Part shown: one piece after another, positions 37,559 to 46,744 of the stretch
Layout: each line of letters starts with the position of its first letter
Position numbering within the stretch: the stretch's first letter is position 1
DNA from: Acetobacter ghanensis
GTDB taxonomy: Bacteria; Pseudomonadota; Alphaproteobacteria; Acetobacterales; Acetobacteraceae
DNA: 64,000 nt
Assembly: GCF_001499675.1 (NCBI RefSeq)
Contig: NZ_LN609302.1
Location: forward strand, 2,017,896-2,081,895
Reading direction: 5' to 3'
Program-made: the position numbers and the translations under genes
The notes under the pieces: generated by a model
Seen by the model: only the letters and a program-made list of their open reading frames with translations
Told to the model about the DNA's origin: nothing
Databases searched by the model: none

Positions 37559-37846
37559 TTAGTTGCTTACCGCGTCCTTCAGTGCCTTGCCCGGCTTGAA
37601 GCGGACAGAGGTAGAAGCCGGAATATCAATTTCCTCGCCGGTACGGGGGTTACGGCCTTTGGCGGCCTTGCGGGTTGCCGTCACGAATGTGCCAAAGCCC
37701 ACCAGACGCACTTCCTGCTTTTTGGACAGAGCTTTTTCAATCGCACCGAATACGGCGTCGACCACTTCTCCGGCCTTAGCCTTCGGCAGGTCAACGGCCT
37801 CTGCTACTGCTGAGACGAGCTCCTGCTTGTTAAGCGGCTTCTCCAT
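37559..37846 (-). CDS. hupB: DNA-binding protein HU
   Basis: This 95-residue nucleoid protein bends and compacts DNA as a dimer. The beta-arm region with GRNPRTGEEIDIPAS (about 60-74) and the ending FKPGKALKDAV are typical. I start at ATG 37846 (MEKPLNKQELV); an in-frame ATG eight codons upstream is less likely. The hupB gene next to lon is a common arrangement in proteobacteria. Confidence 0.95.
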   Translation of the reverse strand: MEKPLNKQELVSAVAEAVDLPKAKAGEVVDAVFGAIEKALSKKQEVRLVGFGTFVTATRKAAKGRNPRTGEEIDIPASTSVRFKPGKALKDAVSN

Positions 37847-37987
37847 CTTACGCCTTTCACTTTCTTTCAATTCATAGGAGCGGCGGGCGGGTTTCGTCCG
37901 CCTCTCCGCTGCCTGAACGCACTATGAAGCCGTTTTTTCCTACGTCAACCAAGCAAACGCAAACTTCGGACTTCTCGTGCATTTTGG

Positions 37988-40489
37988 TTAATGTGGCAGC
38001 ACGGGAACCACGGTCTGCGTGCCATTTGCTGGCACGGGTTCGGGCACGTCTTCCCAATGAATCGGCTGGGGCTTGCTCACCAGCGCACGGGCCAAAACTT
38101 CGTCCACATGCGAAACGGGTACAATTTCCAGATTCTTCTTCACCGTGTCAGGAATTTCCGCCAGATCTTTCTCATTTTCCTGCGGAATAAAGACCGTACG
38201 GATACCCGAACGCAGAGCAGCCAACAGCTTTTCTTTCAGCCCGCCAATGGCCAGCACACGCCCCCTGAGTGTGATTTCACCCGTCATGGCCACATCACGA
38301 CGGACTGGAATTCCAGTCAGAACACTTACCAGAGATGTCACCATTGCCACGCCGGCCGACGGGCCATCTTTAGGAGTCGCACCTTCGGGAACATGCACAT
38401 GAAAACTGCGCTTATCGAAGATGGTCGGCACGATTCCAAAACTGGCAGCCCGACTCCGCACGAACGAGAACGCCGCAGAGATGCTCTCCTTCATCACGTC
38501 GCCCAGCTTACCGGTTTCCACGATACCGCCCTTGCCCGGAACCATAACGCTCTCAATGGTCAGGATTTCCCCTCCCACTTCGGTCCATGCCAGCCCGGTT
38601 ACAACGCCCACCATATCCTCCGCTTCGGTCTCACCGTAACGGAAGCGCTGTACGCCTGCGTATTTTTCCAGATTCCGTGCGATGACAGAAACCTTTTTGG
38701 CTTTCCCGGTCACGATCTCCTTGACCGCCTTACGGGCCAACTTGGCCAGTTCCCGCTCCAGATTACGCACGCCTGCCTCACGCGTGTAGTAACGGATCAG
38801 GTCCCGCAGGGCTTCCTCGTTAATCGACCACTCACCGGGTTTGAGGTTATGGGCCTCAAGCTGCTTGCTGATCAGGTGACGTTTGGCGATTTCGACCTTT
38901 TCATCTTCCGTGTAACCGGATAGGCGAATGATCTCCATACGGTCCAGCAGAGGCTGCGGCATATCCAGACTATTGGCCGTTGTCACGAACATGACATCGG
39001 ACAGGTCATAATCGACCTCCAGATAATGGTCCGCAAAGGTGCTGTTCTGCTCGGGGTCAAGCACCTCCAACAGGGCTGATGCCGGATCACCACGCCAGTC
39101 AGCGCCCAGCTTGTCAATTTCATCCAGCAGGAAGAGCGGGTTGGAAACCTTCGCCTTCTTCATTCCCTGAATGATCTTGCCGGGCATGGAGCCAATATAC
39201 GTGCGACGGTGCCCACGAATTTCCGCTTCGTCCCGCACGCCACCCAACGACATGCGCACATAGTGACGCCCCGTTGCCTTGGCGATGGAGCGCGCAAGCG
39301 AGGTCTTACCAACCCCCGGCGGGCCGACAAGGCACAGGATCGGCCCCTTGAGCTTCTGGGAACGGCTCTGAACCGCCAGATACTCCAGAATACGTTCCTT
39401 AACTTTTTCCAGACCGTAGTGGTCGGCATCCAGAATATCTTCTGCTTCGACCAGATCGTGCCGCACCTTTGTCCGTTTTTTCCACGGGATGCTCAGAATC
39501 CAATCCAGATAGTTCCGCACAACGCCAGATTCGGCGGACATCATGCTCATGCCACGCAGCTTTTTCAGCTCGTTTACGGCTTTTTCGCGCGCTTCCTTGG
39601 AGAGCTTGGTCTTGGCGATCCGCTCTTCAATTTCGGCCGTTTCGTCCTTGCCGTCCTCACCTTCGCCAAGTTCTTTCTGAATCGCTTTGAGCTGCTCGTT
39701 CAGATAGTACTCGCGCTGTGTCTTTTCCATCTGGCGTTTGACACGGTTGCGGATTTTCTTTTCCACCTGAAGCACGTCAATTTCTGCTTCAATATGGCCG
39801 AAAACTTTTTCCAGCTGCCCCTGCACAGTCGGACATTCAAGAATTTCCTGCTTTTCGGAAATCTTGAGCGACAGATGACTGGTCACCGTATCCGCAAGCT
39901 TGGACAGATCATTAATCTGGTTCAGCGAGACCAGAACTTCGGACGCAATTTTTTTGTTGAGCTTCATATACTGCTCAAACTGCGACACGATGGACCGCCC
40001 TAGCGCCTCGGCCTCTGGGCCTATGGCGGATTCAGCAGGCATTTCCTCAATGTCGGCTTCAAAATGTCCGTTCACCTCATGCAGCGTTTTCACGCGCACA
40101 CGGCGGACACCCTCCACCAGCACTTTGACCGTACCGTCAGGCAGCTTGAGCAGTTGCAGAATGGTGGACAGCGTCCCAACCCGATAAATGTCATCGGGGG
40201 TTGGGTCGTCTTGTGCCGCATCTTTCTGGGCTACCAGCAGAATATGCCGGTCGTCCTTTGTAACCGAGTCCAGCGCACGTACGGACTTTTCCCGCCCGAC
40301 AAACAGCGGAACAATCATATGTGGGAACACCACAATATCACGCAACGGCAGAACCGCGACATGCGGACTTCTGGTATCGGATTCTGTTGCCGTGTTTTCA
40401 ACCGCTGGAACAGACTGCTCGGACACGACCGGAGCAACCTGATCGCTCTTGCGCCTGCGCCGTGGTGCCGGTTTTTCGTTATCAGCCAT
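37988..40489 (-). CDS. lon: Lon protease
   Basis: This 833-residue ATP-dependent serine protease degrades misfolded and regulatory proteins in the cytoplasm. Domains in order: basic N-terminal tail, LON substrate-binding domain (about 45-240), coiled region, AAA+ module with Walker A GPPGVGKTS (about 381-389) and Walker B FLLDEIDK, and the C-terminal protease with catalytic serine in KDGPSAGVAM (about 704-713) and lysine in GLKEKLLAA. I prefer ATG 40489 (GGGAGG eight bases before it) over ATG 40495 and the longer frame. Heat-shock control is likely from the family but no sigma-32 site was identified with confidence. Confidence 0.96.
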   Translation of the reverse strand: MADNEKPAPRRRRKSDQVAPVVSEQSVPAVENTATESDTRSPHVAVLPLRDIVVFPHMIVPLFVGREKSVRALDSVTKDDRHILLVAQKDAAQDDPTPDDIYRVGTLSTILQLLKLPDGTVKVLVEGVRRVRVKTLHEVNGHFEADIEEMPAESAIGPEAEALGRSIVSQFEQYMKLNKKIASEVLVSLNQINDLSKLADTVTSHLSLKISEKQEILECPTVQGQLEKVFGHIEAEIDVLQVEKKIRNRVKRQMEKTQREYYLNEQLKAIQKELGEGEDGKDETAEIEERIAKTKLSKEAREKAVNELKKLRGMSMMSAESGVVRNYLDWILSIPWKKRTKVRHDLVEAEDILDADHYGLEKVKERILEYLAVQSRSQKLKGPILCLVGPPGVGKTSLARSIAKATGRHYVRMSLGGVRDEAEIRGHRRTYIGSMPGKIIQGMKKAKVSNPLFLLDEIDKLGADWRGDPASALLEVLDPEQNSTFADHYLEVDYDLSDVMFVTTANSLDMPQPLLDRMEIIRLSGYTEDEKVEIAKRHLISKQLEAHNLKPGEWSINEEALRDLIRYYTREAGVRNLERELAKLARKAVKEIVTGKAKKVSVIARNLEKYAGVQRFRYGETEAEDMVGVVTGLAWTEVGGEILTIESVMVPGKGGIVETGKLGDVMKESISAAFSFVRSRAASFGIVPTIFDKRSFHVHVPEGATPKDGPSAGVAMVTSLVSVLTGIPVRRDVAMTGEITLRGRVLAIGGLKEKLLAALRSGIRTVFIPQENEKDLAEIPDTVKKNLEIVPVSHVDEVLARALVSKPQPIHWEDVPEPVPANGTQTVVPVLPH

Positions 40490-40642
40490 CGTCATGACCT
40501 CCCGATAAGGACGATCGGTGCCGGGCACCCGTCTGGCGGCATACCCCTGCACTGAGGGAGGCATCTCCTCTAAAAGAGATACCCCTGTGATTCTCTTATG
40601 TTGTTATGCCCACAACCCGGAACAATAGGGCAGAGGCAAGAA

Positions 40643-40671
40643 CAGCACGAACAGGTGACCCGCTCGTGCTG
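40643..40671 (-). terminator. Possible clpX terminator
   Basis: CAGCACGA (40643-40650) pairs with TCGTGCTG (40664-40671). On the minus strand the stem is followed by TTCTTGCC, only moderately U-rich, 24 bases after the clpX stop. Confidence 0.5.
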
Positions 40672-40694
40672 CTTACATCAAAACTCAGACCTGC

Positions 40695-41960
40695 TCAGGC
40701 AGACTGCTCTGCTGGCACGTCCTTCTTTTTGCCATAGACATAGACCGGACTGGTTTTGCCATCCGCCACCTCGCGGTTAACAACAACCTCTTCGACCGTA
40801 TCAAGCCCAGGCAGATCAAACATGGTGGACATAAGGATACTTTCCAGAATGGAACGCAATCCTCGCGCCCCCGTCTTACGAACAATGGCCCGATCGGCAA
40901 TGGCCTTGAGCGCATCATCCGTAAAGGTCAGCTGAACGTCTTCCATCTGGAACAGACGCTGGTACTGCTTGACCAGAGCATTTTTGGGTTCGGTCAAAAT
41001 CTTGATCAGTGCGGCTTCATCCAGATCACCCAGCGTTGCCAGCACTGGTAGCCGCCCGATAAATTCTGGAATAAGGCCGAACTTCATCAGATCTTCTGGC
41101 TCAACATCATGCAGGATTTCTCCCATACGACGGTCGTCAAGAGAGCGCACATCCGCCCCAAAGCCGATACCAGTGCCCTTACCACGCGCAGAAATGATCT
41201 TATCCAGACCGGCAAAAGCACCGCCGCAGATAAAGAGCATGTTGGTCGTATCCACCTGCAGGAATTCCTGCTGCGGATGTTTACGCCCACCCTGCGGAGG
41301 TACAGAAGCAACCGTGCCTTCCATCAGTTTAAGCAGAGCCTGCTGCACGCCTTCGCCGCTGACATCACGCGTTATGGAAGGATTGTCCGACTTTTTGGAA
41401 ATCTTGTCGATTTCATCAATGTAAACAATCCCGCGCTGCGCACGCTCCACATTGTAATCGGAAGCCTGAAGCAGCTTGAGAATGATGTTTTCGACATCTT
41501 CCCCCACATACCCTGCTTCTGTCAGGGTCGTGGCGTCAGCCATGGTAAACGGCACATCCAGAATACGTGCCAGTGTTTGTGCCAGCAACGTCTTGCCGGA
41601 CCCTGTGGGGCCGATCAGCAGAATGTTGGACTTGGCAATTTCAACATCGCCAGCCTTGGTCACCTGCGACAGACGCTTGTAGTGGTTATGCACCGCTACA
41701 GAGAGGACCTTTTTGGCCTGCATCTGACCGATAACATAGTCGTCCAGAACCTTGCAGATTTCCTTGGGAGTAGGCACACCCTCGCGTGATTTGACCTGCA
41801 TGGTCTTATTCTCTTCACGGATGATATCCATGCAGAGTTCGACGCATTCATCGCAGATAAACACGGTGGGGCCAGCAATAAGCTTGCGCACTTCATGCTG
41901 TGATTTGCCACAGAACGAGCAATACAGCGTGTTCTTGGAATCTCCGGACTTTGTACTCAT
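40695..41960 (-). CDS. clpX: ATP-dependent Clp protease ATP-binding subunit ClpX
   Basis: This 421-residue AAA+ unfoldase feeds substrates to ClpP. The N-terminal zinc-binding domain has CSFCGKSQ and CDECVELC (about 15-41), Walker A is [10 protein letters not shown] (about 120-129), Walker B is [10 protein letters not shown], and the pore loop GYVGEDVE and IGF-type ClpP-docking loop (GTGIGFGAD) are visible. It lies downstream of clpP with a gap of 120 bases, the standard order tig-clpP-clpX-lon. Confidence 0.97.
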   Translation of the reverse strand: MSTKSGDSKNTLYCSFCGKSQHEVRKLIAGPTVFICDECVELCMDIIREENKTMQVKSREGVPTPKEICKVLDDYVIGQMQAKKVLSVAVHNHYKRLSQVTKAGDVEIAKSNILLIGPTGSGKTLLAQTLARILDVPFTMADATTLTEAGYVGEDVENIILKLLQASDYNVERAQRGIVYIDEIDKISKKSDNPSITRDVSGEGVQQALLKLMEGTVASVPPQGGRKHPQQEFLQVDTTNMLFICGGAFAGLDKIISARGKGTGIGFGADVRSLDDRRMGEILHDVEPEDLMKFGLIPEFIGRLPVLATLGDLDEAALIKILTEPKNALVKQYQRLFQMEDVQLTFTDDALKAIADRAIVRKTGARGLRSILESILMSTMFDLPGLDTVEEVVVNREVADGKTSPVYVYGKKKDVPAEQSA

Positions 41961-42080
41961 CAGCCCACTCCCCCGATCATCCCAGGCCCCACAGAACCGA
42001 GAGCCGAGTCCCAGACCTTTTCTGCCTGCCTGAGGACAGACTGCCTCCTTATTGTAACAGGAAGCGTAAAGTATGCCAGA

Positions 42081-42743
42081 TTAAGGATGGTTTTTATCCT
42101 TTTTACCTGTTTCCGCCGCTTTGTGGTGACTGATCACTTCATCCACAATACCAAAAGACTGGGCTTCCACTGCGGACATATAACTATCACGCTCAAGCTT
42201 CTGCTCGATTTCTTCCAGTGTACGGCCTGTATGTTCACGGTAGATTTCATTCAGCCGCTGACGGATAATAAGAATTTCCCGCGCCTGAATTTCTATGTCA
42301 CTCGCCTGCCCCTGTGCGCCACCAGATGGCTGATGCACCATAACGCGAGCATTGGGGAGCGCAAACCTACGCCCTTTTTCACCACCGGCCAGCAGCAGGG
42401 ACCCCATGGAGGCAGCCTGACCGATGCACACTGTGCTTACCGGACTGCGGATGTACTGCATGGTGTCGTAAATAGCCAGACCAGCGGACACAACGCCCCC
42501 GGGGCTATTGATGTAGAAGGAAATTTCCTTGGTCGGGTTCACACTTTCCAGATACAGAAGCTGCGCAGAAATGAGCGAAGCAACCTGATCATAGACCGGC
42601 CCGGTCAGGAAGATGATCCGTTCCTGCAGAAGGCGGGAATAGATATCAAAAGCCCGTTCACCGCGAGAGGTCTGTTCGACCACCACCGGCACCAGTGCAT
42701 TGCTGAAAATCTCAACGGGATCACGATCCCTCATACCACTCAT
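42081..42743 (-). CDS. clpP: ATP-dependent Clp protease proteolytic subunit
   Basis: This 220-residue serine peptidase forms the tetradecameric barrel of ClpXP. The catalytic serine lies in [11 protein letters not shown] (about 106-116), the histidine in [10 protein letters not shown] (about 131-140) and the aspartate near RDSYMSA (about 184). An N-terminal stretch of about 15 residues is probably processed. It follows tig on the same strand with a terminator between them. Confidence 0.97.
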   Translation of the reverse strand: MSGMRDRDPVEIFSNALVPVVVEQTSRGERAFDIYSRLLQERIIFLTGPVYDQVASLISAQLLYLESVNPTKEISFYINSPGGVVSAGLAIYDTMQYIRSPVSTVCIGQAASMGSLLLAGGEKGRRFALPNARVMVHQPSGGAQGQASDIEIQAREILIIRQRLNEIYREHTGRTLEEIEQKLERDSYMSAVEAQSFGIVDEVISHHKAAETGKKDKNHP

Positions 42744-42875
42744 TCCCGTACAAAAAACTTAATCATCCCCTCCCTGCCTCTGCCATGGACAGAACCAGGG
42801 TCAGGCACACTGATTCAAGATAGAGATAAAGTGGCAAGATGCCACCCCAGAAAAGAAAAACAGCCCCAAAAAGAA

Positions 42876-42903
42876 TGTCCCGCCAGTTCACACTGGCGGG
42901 ACA
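42876..42903 (-). terminator. Terminator after tig
   Basis: TGTCCCGCCAGT (42876-42887) and ACTGGCGGGACA (42892-42903) form a perfect 12-base stem with a four-base loop. On the minus strand it is followed by TTCTTTTTGG. Confidence 0.9.
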
Positions 42904-42914
42904 GAGCCGTTTTA

Positions 42915-44249
42915 TCAGATATTAGCTGGGGGAATATCTGATAGCTCTTCCAAACTCACGTCCTTGTCCGTGACCTTGGCAAGTTCAATCAGGTAATCAA
43001 CGACCTTGTTTTCAAAGATCGGTCCACGCAGGGACTCAGCAGCCTGCGGATTCTTCTGGAAGAATTCGAACACCTGCTTTTCCTGACCGGGGTAGCGCAT
43101 GGCTTCGGCCCGAACAGCACGTCCAAGTTCTTCCCCGCTGACGGAAATACCGTTCTTGCGGCCAATTTCAGCAAGCAGCAGACCAAGCCTTACGCGACGT
43201 TCCGCAATTTTGCGGTAATCGGAGCGCAGGGTTTCTTCGTCCTTGTCCTTGTCTTCGTCATCAAGCTGACCAGCCTTACGGTCGGCTTCCACGCGGCTCC
43301 AGATCTGCTCGAACTCGGCTTCCACCATTCCTTCCGGAGCGGGGAAGTCAGCCTTGCCGGAGAGGATATCCAGCAGGTCGCGCTTGATGCGCAGACGAGA
43401 CATCTGGTCGTATTCGCCCTCGATCTGCTTACGCACCAGATCCTTGAGCTGTTCAAGGCTTTCAAAGCCCATCTTCTTGGCCAGCTCTTCGTCCACCGGG
43501 GCATCCACAGCCTTTTTCAGCTGGTTTACCTTAATGTCGAAGGTTGCTTCCTTACCGGCAAGCTCTTCCGCGCCGTAGTCTTCGGGGAAGGTCACGGTAA
43601 TGACTTTTTCTTCACCCGGCTTCATGCCTTCAATCTGCTCTGCAAAGCCCGGAATAAAGCCTTCGCCGCCGATTTCGACATTCACGTCCTGAGCGGTGCC
43701 ACCATCAAACGCAACGCCGTCCTGCTTACCCACAAAATCAATAGCGACAACGTCGCCCTTGGCTGCGGGACGCACTTCTTCGATCACTTCGAAAGTACGG
43801 CCACGCTTGGCAATGTCTTCCAGAACCTTGTTTACGGCTTCGTCACTAACAGGCGCCTTCAGGCGGGTCAGAGCAAGGTCGGACAGATCCGGCAGAGTGA
43901 TTTCCGGCAGAATTTCGCTTTCCACCTTAAACTCGAGGTCCGCACCCTTGCCGTCCTGACCCGAAACCAGATCAACCTTGGGCTGACCGGCGGGACGCAG
44001 GCCGCGTTCTTCAAACACGGTGCGCATGGCGTCGGACACAGCCTGTTCCAGCACTTCGCCCCAAACGGCATCGCCATAACGCTGGCGCGCCAGAGAGACA
44101 GGCACCTTGCCCGGACGGAAGCCCGGCAGGTTCAGATTGCCAGCAACTTCCTTAAGGCGCGCATCACGCTTAGCCTCAAGCTCCGCAGCCGGAACTGTAA
44201 CTGTGAAACCACGCTTCAGCCCTTCAGAAAGGGTCTCGGTAACCTGCAT
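42915..44249 (-). CDS. tig: Trigger factor
   Basis: This 444-residue ribosome-associated chaperone and peptidyl-prolyl isomerase folds nascent chains. The N-terminal ribosome-binding domain contains GFRPGKVP (about 43-50), the FKBP-type domain spans about 150-235 (GDVVAIDFVGKQDG and EDYGAEELAGKEA) and the C-terminal helical chaperone arms fill the rest, with an acidic Asp/Lys patch (DDEDKDKDEET). A tRNA-Leu lies 96 bases upstream on the same strand. Confidence 0.96.
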   Translation of the reverse strand: MQVTETLSEGLKRGFTVTVPAAELEAKRDARLKEVAGNLNLPGFRPGKVPVSLARQRYGDAVWGEVLEQAVSDAMRTVFEERGLRPAGQPKVDLVSGQDGKGADLEFKVESEILPEITLPDLSDLALTRLKAPVSDEAVNKVLEDIAKRGRTFEVIEEVRPAAKGDVVAIDFVGKQDGVAFDGGTAQDVNVEIGGEGFIPGFAEQIEGMKPGEEKVITVTFPEDYGAEELAGKEATFDIKVNQLKKAVDAPVDEELAKKMGFESLEQLKDLVRKQIEGEYDQMSRLRIKRDLLDILSGKADFPAPEGMVEAEFEQIWSRVEADRKAGQLDDEDKDKDEETLRSDYRKIAERRVRLGLLLAEIGRKNGISVSGEELGRAVRAEAMRYPGQEKQVFEFFQKNPQAAESLRGPIFENKVVDYLIELAKVTDKDVSLEELSDIPPANI

Positions 44250-44344
44250 CGGCCAGGCCTTCCTCTCGGTACAAAAAATCAGTCACCCGCTGCAATGCGC
44301 CATTAAGGCGACGGCGGACTGCGGACGGGAGCATGAAAATCCAT

Positions 44345-44429
<85 letters not shown>

Positions 44430-44520
44430 GCACAAAACACTCACCGTCGGCAAGATGCGTGGACTTAGCCCAAAGTCCCGCACACGGCAAGCCACCGAAA
44501 TGGATTTTGCGCAACAGGCA

Positions 44521-45951
44521 TTACCCCTGCGCCTGTTCCGCTTTCTGCCGGGCCTGCCCCAGATGGCAATCCAAATCCTCCGCCACCGGCCACGGCCCAG
44601 ACTGAAGACCCGCCTCCCCGTGCAGCCAGACACCTGCGCAAGCGGCCTCCCACGCGGGCATACCAGCTGCCAGCAAAGCCGCAATAACGCCGGACAGCGT
44701 ATCCCCCGAACCAGCGGTTCCCAACGCGGAAGTCGCATGAATATTAATAGCCAGCCGGCCATCTGGCGCTGCGATCATGGTGGATGCCCCCTTAAGCACA
44801 ACCACGGCATTAATCTGCCGAGCTGCCTGACGGACCTGCTCCGGCGGGTTGGCACCTACGGGACCAAATACACGCGCAAACTCCCCCGTATGCGGCGTGA
44901 TGACCGAGACCCCACGCAGTTTATCCGGCTGACCAGTGCAGGCCGTCAGCGCCCCGGCATCGGCCAGCACACTCCGCCCCGACTCCAGCAGCATGGGCAG
45001 AGCATCCTGCACTTCCGCCTCGGTCAGCCCCGGCCCACACACCCATACATGCCTCCGCTGATCCTCCAGCAATGTCGCCAGTGGGGCCTCATCCACTATC
45101 AACCCCGGTTGACCCAACTTGTACGCTGGCGCGGCAGAGCCTGCTGCAACGCGCACAAGGCCAGCCCCTGCAGCCCGCGCGCCTGAGGCACACAACCGCG
45201 TTGCCCCCGGCATGGACTGCCCGGCGCAGATACTTACAACACCACGCGTGTATTTATTGCTCTGCGCCCCCAGAACCGGGAGCTTCCACAACCCCGGCTC
45301 ATTTTGCCATGTGTTAGCAGGCACGGAGGCCAACACAGCGTCGGGCACACCAATATCCGCCAGAATCAGCCGCCCCAGCAAACCATGCGCTGGGTAAAGC
45401 AGATGCCCCGGCTTGTACCGGCAGAATGTAACCGTCATGGCGGCCTGCGGTGCGTAGCCACGCACCTGCCCGGTTGCGCCATCCAGCCCGGAAGGTATGT
45501 CGATTGCAACAATCCTGCGCGCTGCCTTCAATGTTTCAACGGGCAACCCGGTCACGTCCCGGCTAAGCCCGGCTCCAAACACCGCATCGACAACCAAATC
45601 CACCCGAGCGGCTTCTGCGGGAGCAAACGGCACACGGGGACCGGTAAATGCCGCCGCCGCGCGCCCTGCATCTGTATTAGCTTTAGGCGGCACAAGTTCA
45701 GCCACGGCAACAGGCCAGCCCATGGCGGCAAGGTACCGGGCGGCCACGTAACCATCTCCCCCGTTATTGCCTGGCCCGCACAGCACCAGCACACGTGCGG
45801 GCTGCTCATACCGGCGTATGGCCCGCGCAACTGCTCTACCGGCATGTTCCATCAAGACGGAAACAGGCACATTCACCGCGCTCAGACGGTCCACTTCCCC
45901 CATCTGCGCTGGGGTATAAAGGCTTAGGGATGATGGGGAACGAGGTTGCAT
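44521..45951 (-). CDS. nnr: Bifunctional NAD(P)H-hydrate epimerase / ADP-dependent dehydratase
   Basis: This enzyme of about 476 residues repairs damaged NADH and NADPH hydrates. The N-terminal YjeF epimerase domain has VLMEHAGRAVARAI and LCGPGNNGGDGYVAARYL; the C-terminal ribokinase-like dehydratase domain (about 215-460) has VITPHTGEFARVFG and the catalytic GTAGSGDTLSGVIAALLA. I start at ATG 45951; the longer frame extends into the divergent intergenic region. It lies upstream of tRNA-Leu on the same strand and is divergent from the small membrane protein gene. Confidence 0.92.
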   Translation of the reverse strand: MQPRSPSSLSLYTPAQMGEVDRLSAVNVPVSVLMEHAGRAVARAIRRYEQPARVLVLCGPGNNGGDGYVAARYLAAMGWPVAVAELVPPKANTDAGRAAAAFTGPRVPFAPAEAARVDLVVDAVFGAGLSRDVTGLPVETLKAARRIVAIDIPSGLDGATGQVRGYAPQAAMTVTFCRYKPGHLLYPAHGLLGRLILADIGVPDAVLASVPANTWQNEPGLWKLPVLGAQSNKYTRGVVSICAGQSMPGATRLCASGARAAGAGLVRVAAGSAAPAYKLGQPGLIVDEAPLATLLEDQRRHVWVCGPGLTEAEVQDALPMLLESGRSVLADAGALTACTGQPDKLRGVSVITPHTGEFARVFGPVGANPPEQVRQAARQINAVVVLKGASTMIAAPDGRLAINIHATSALGTAGSGDTLSGVIAALLAAGMPAWEAACAGVWLHGEAGLQSGPWPVAEDLDCHLGQARQKAEQAQG

Positions 45952-46118
45952 GGCATGGCTCCGCACAGTCTGTGTGAATGACGTCAGGCACAATAGCCCC
46001 TTGCACCCGCCCCGTCCCCTTGGCAATCAGGCAGGCAGATACGCACCGCGCATGACGCTCCCCAAAAAGCAGCCTCATACGCCCTATCCCTGCCCAACCG
46101 TGCCAATGCGGAGACACC

Positions 46119-46574
46119 ATGCCTCATTCCATCATCTGGAGCCTTGTTCTCGCTCTTCACCTTGTCAGCATCATCATGTGGGTTGGTGGTGGCGCCTATG
46201 CGGCCGTCATTCTGCGCCCCAGCCTGAACCTGCTGGACCAGACTCAGCGTAATTCCGTGCACCTGCAGACCATGGCCCGCTTTTTTAAGGGTTTGACCCA
46301 TGCCATTCCCACAGCCCTGATTACCGGCTGGCTTCTGGTGCTGCATGAAGGGGGTTTCTCAAACGCACCGTGGACCACCAACATCATGCAGTTGCTGGGC
46401 ATTATCATGGCTCTGCTGTTCGTGCGGATGTACATGGGCAGCTACCAGAAGCTGCGCCGGGCCATCCGCCCGCAGGCATCTGGCTTCGACTCGGTTCGTA
46501 AACAGGTGCTGGTTATTGTGGCGCTGGGAATCCTTGCCGTGCTCTCAGCCTGCCTCGGCCACCCTTTTATGTGA
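46119..46574 (+). CDS. Small four-helix membrane protein, CopD-like
   Basis: This 151-residue protein has four predicted membrane helices (about 5-30, 58-75, 85-105, 127-147) and the N-terminal HLVSIIMWVGGGAYAAVIL segment seen in CopD-type and related integral membrane proteins. A role in copper handling is possible from similarity alone but nothing in the neighbourhood supports it. The ATG at 46119 is preceded by GGAGACACC. It is divergent from nnr and upstream of the helicase gene by 170 bases. Confidence 0.65.
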   Translation: MPHSIIWSLVLALHLVSIIMWVGGGAYAAVILRPSLNLLDQTQRNSVHLQTMARFFKGLTHAIPTALITGWLLVLHEGGFSNAPWTTNIMQLLGIIMALLFVRMYMGSYQKLRRAIRPQASGFDSVRKQVLVIVALGILAVLSACLGHPFM

Positions 46575-46744
46575 AGAAAGCAAGTATTCCTGCCAAAAAC
46601 TTGATTTTAGGCAGAAAGACCTTTATCGGGACTAGCGCCTGAGTGGCTTTGAATTTCCATGGAACAACTGGCGAATGATCTGTGCCAGAACATGAGCAAA
46701 GCCACCAGTAAGCTGACAACGACAGACCTAGTTCCGAGAGCATA

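Noticed and set aside
37988..40003. Several 200-300 codon frames on the plus strand opposite lon
   Set aside because: They are shadows of lon and have no domain features.
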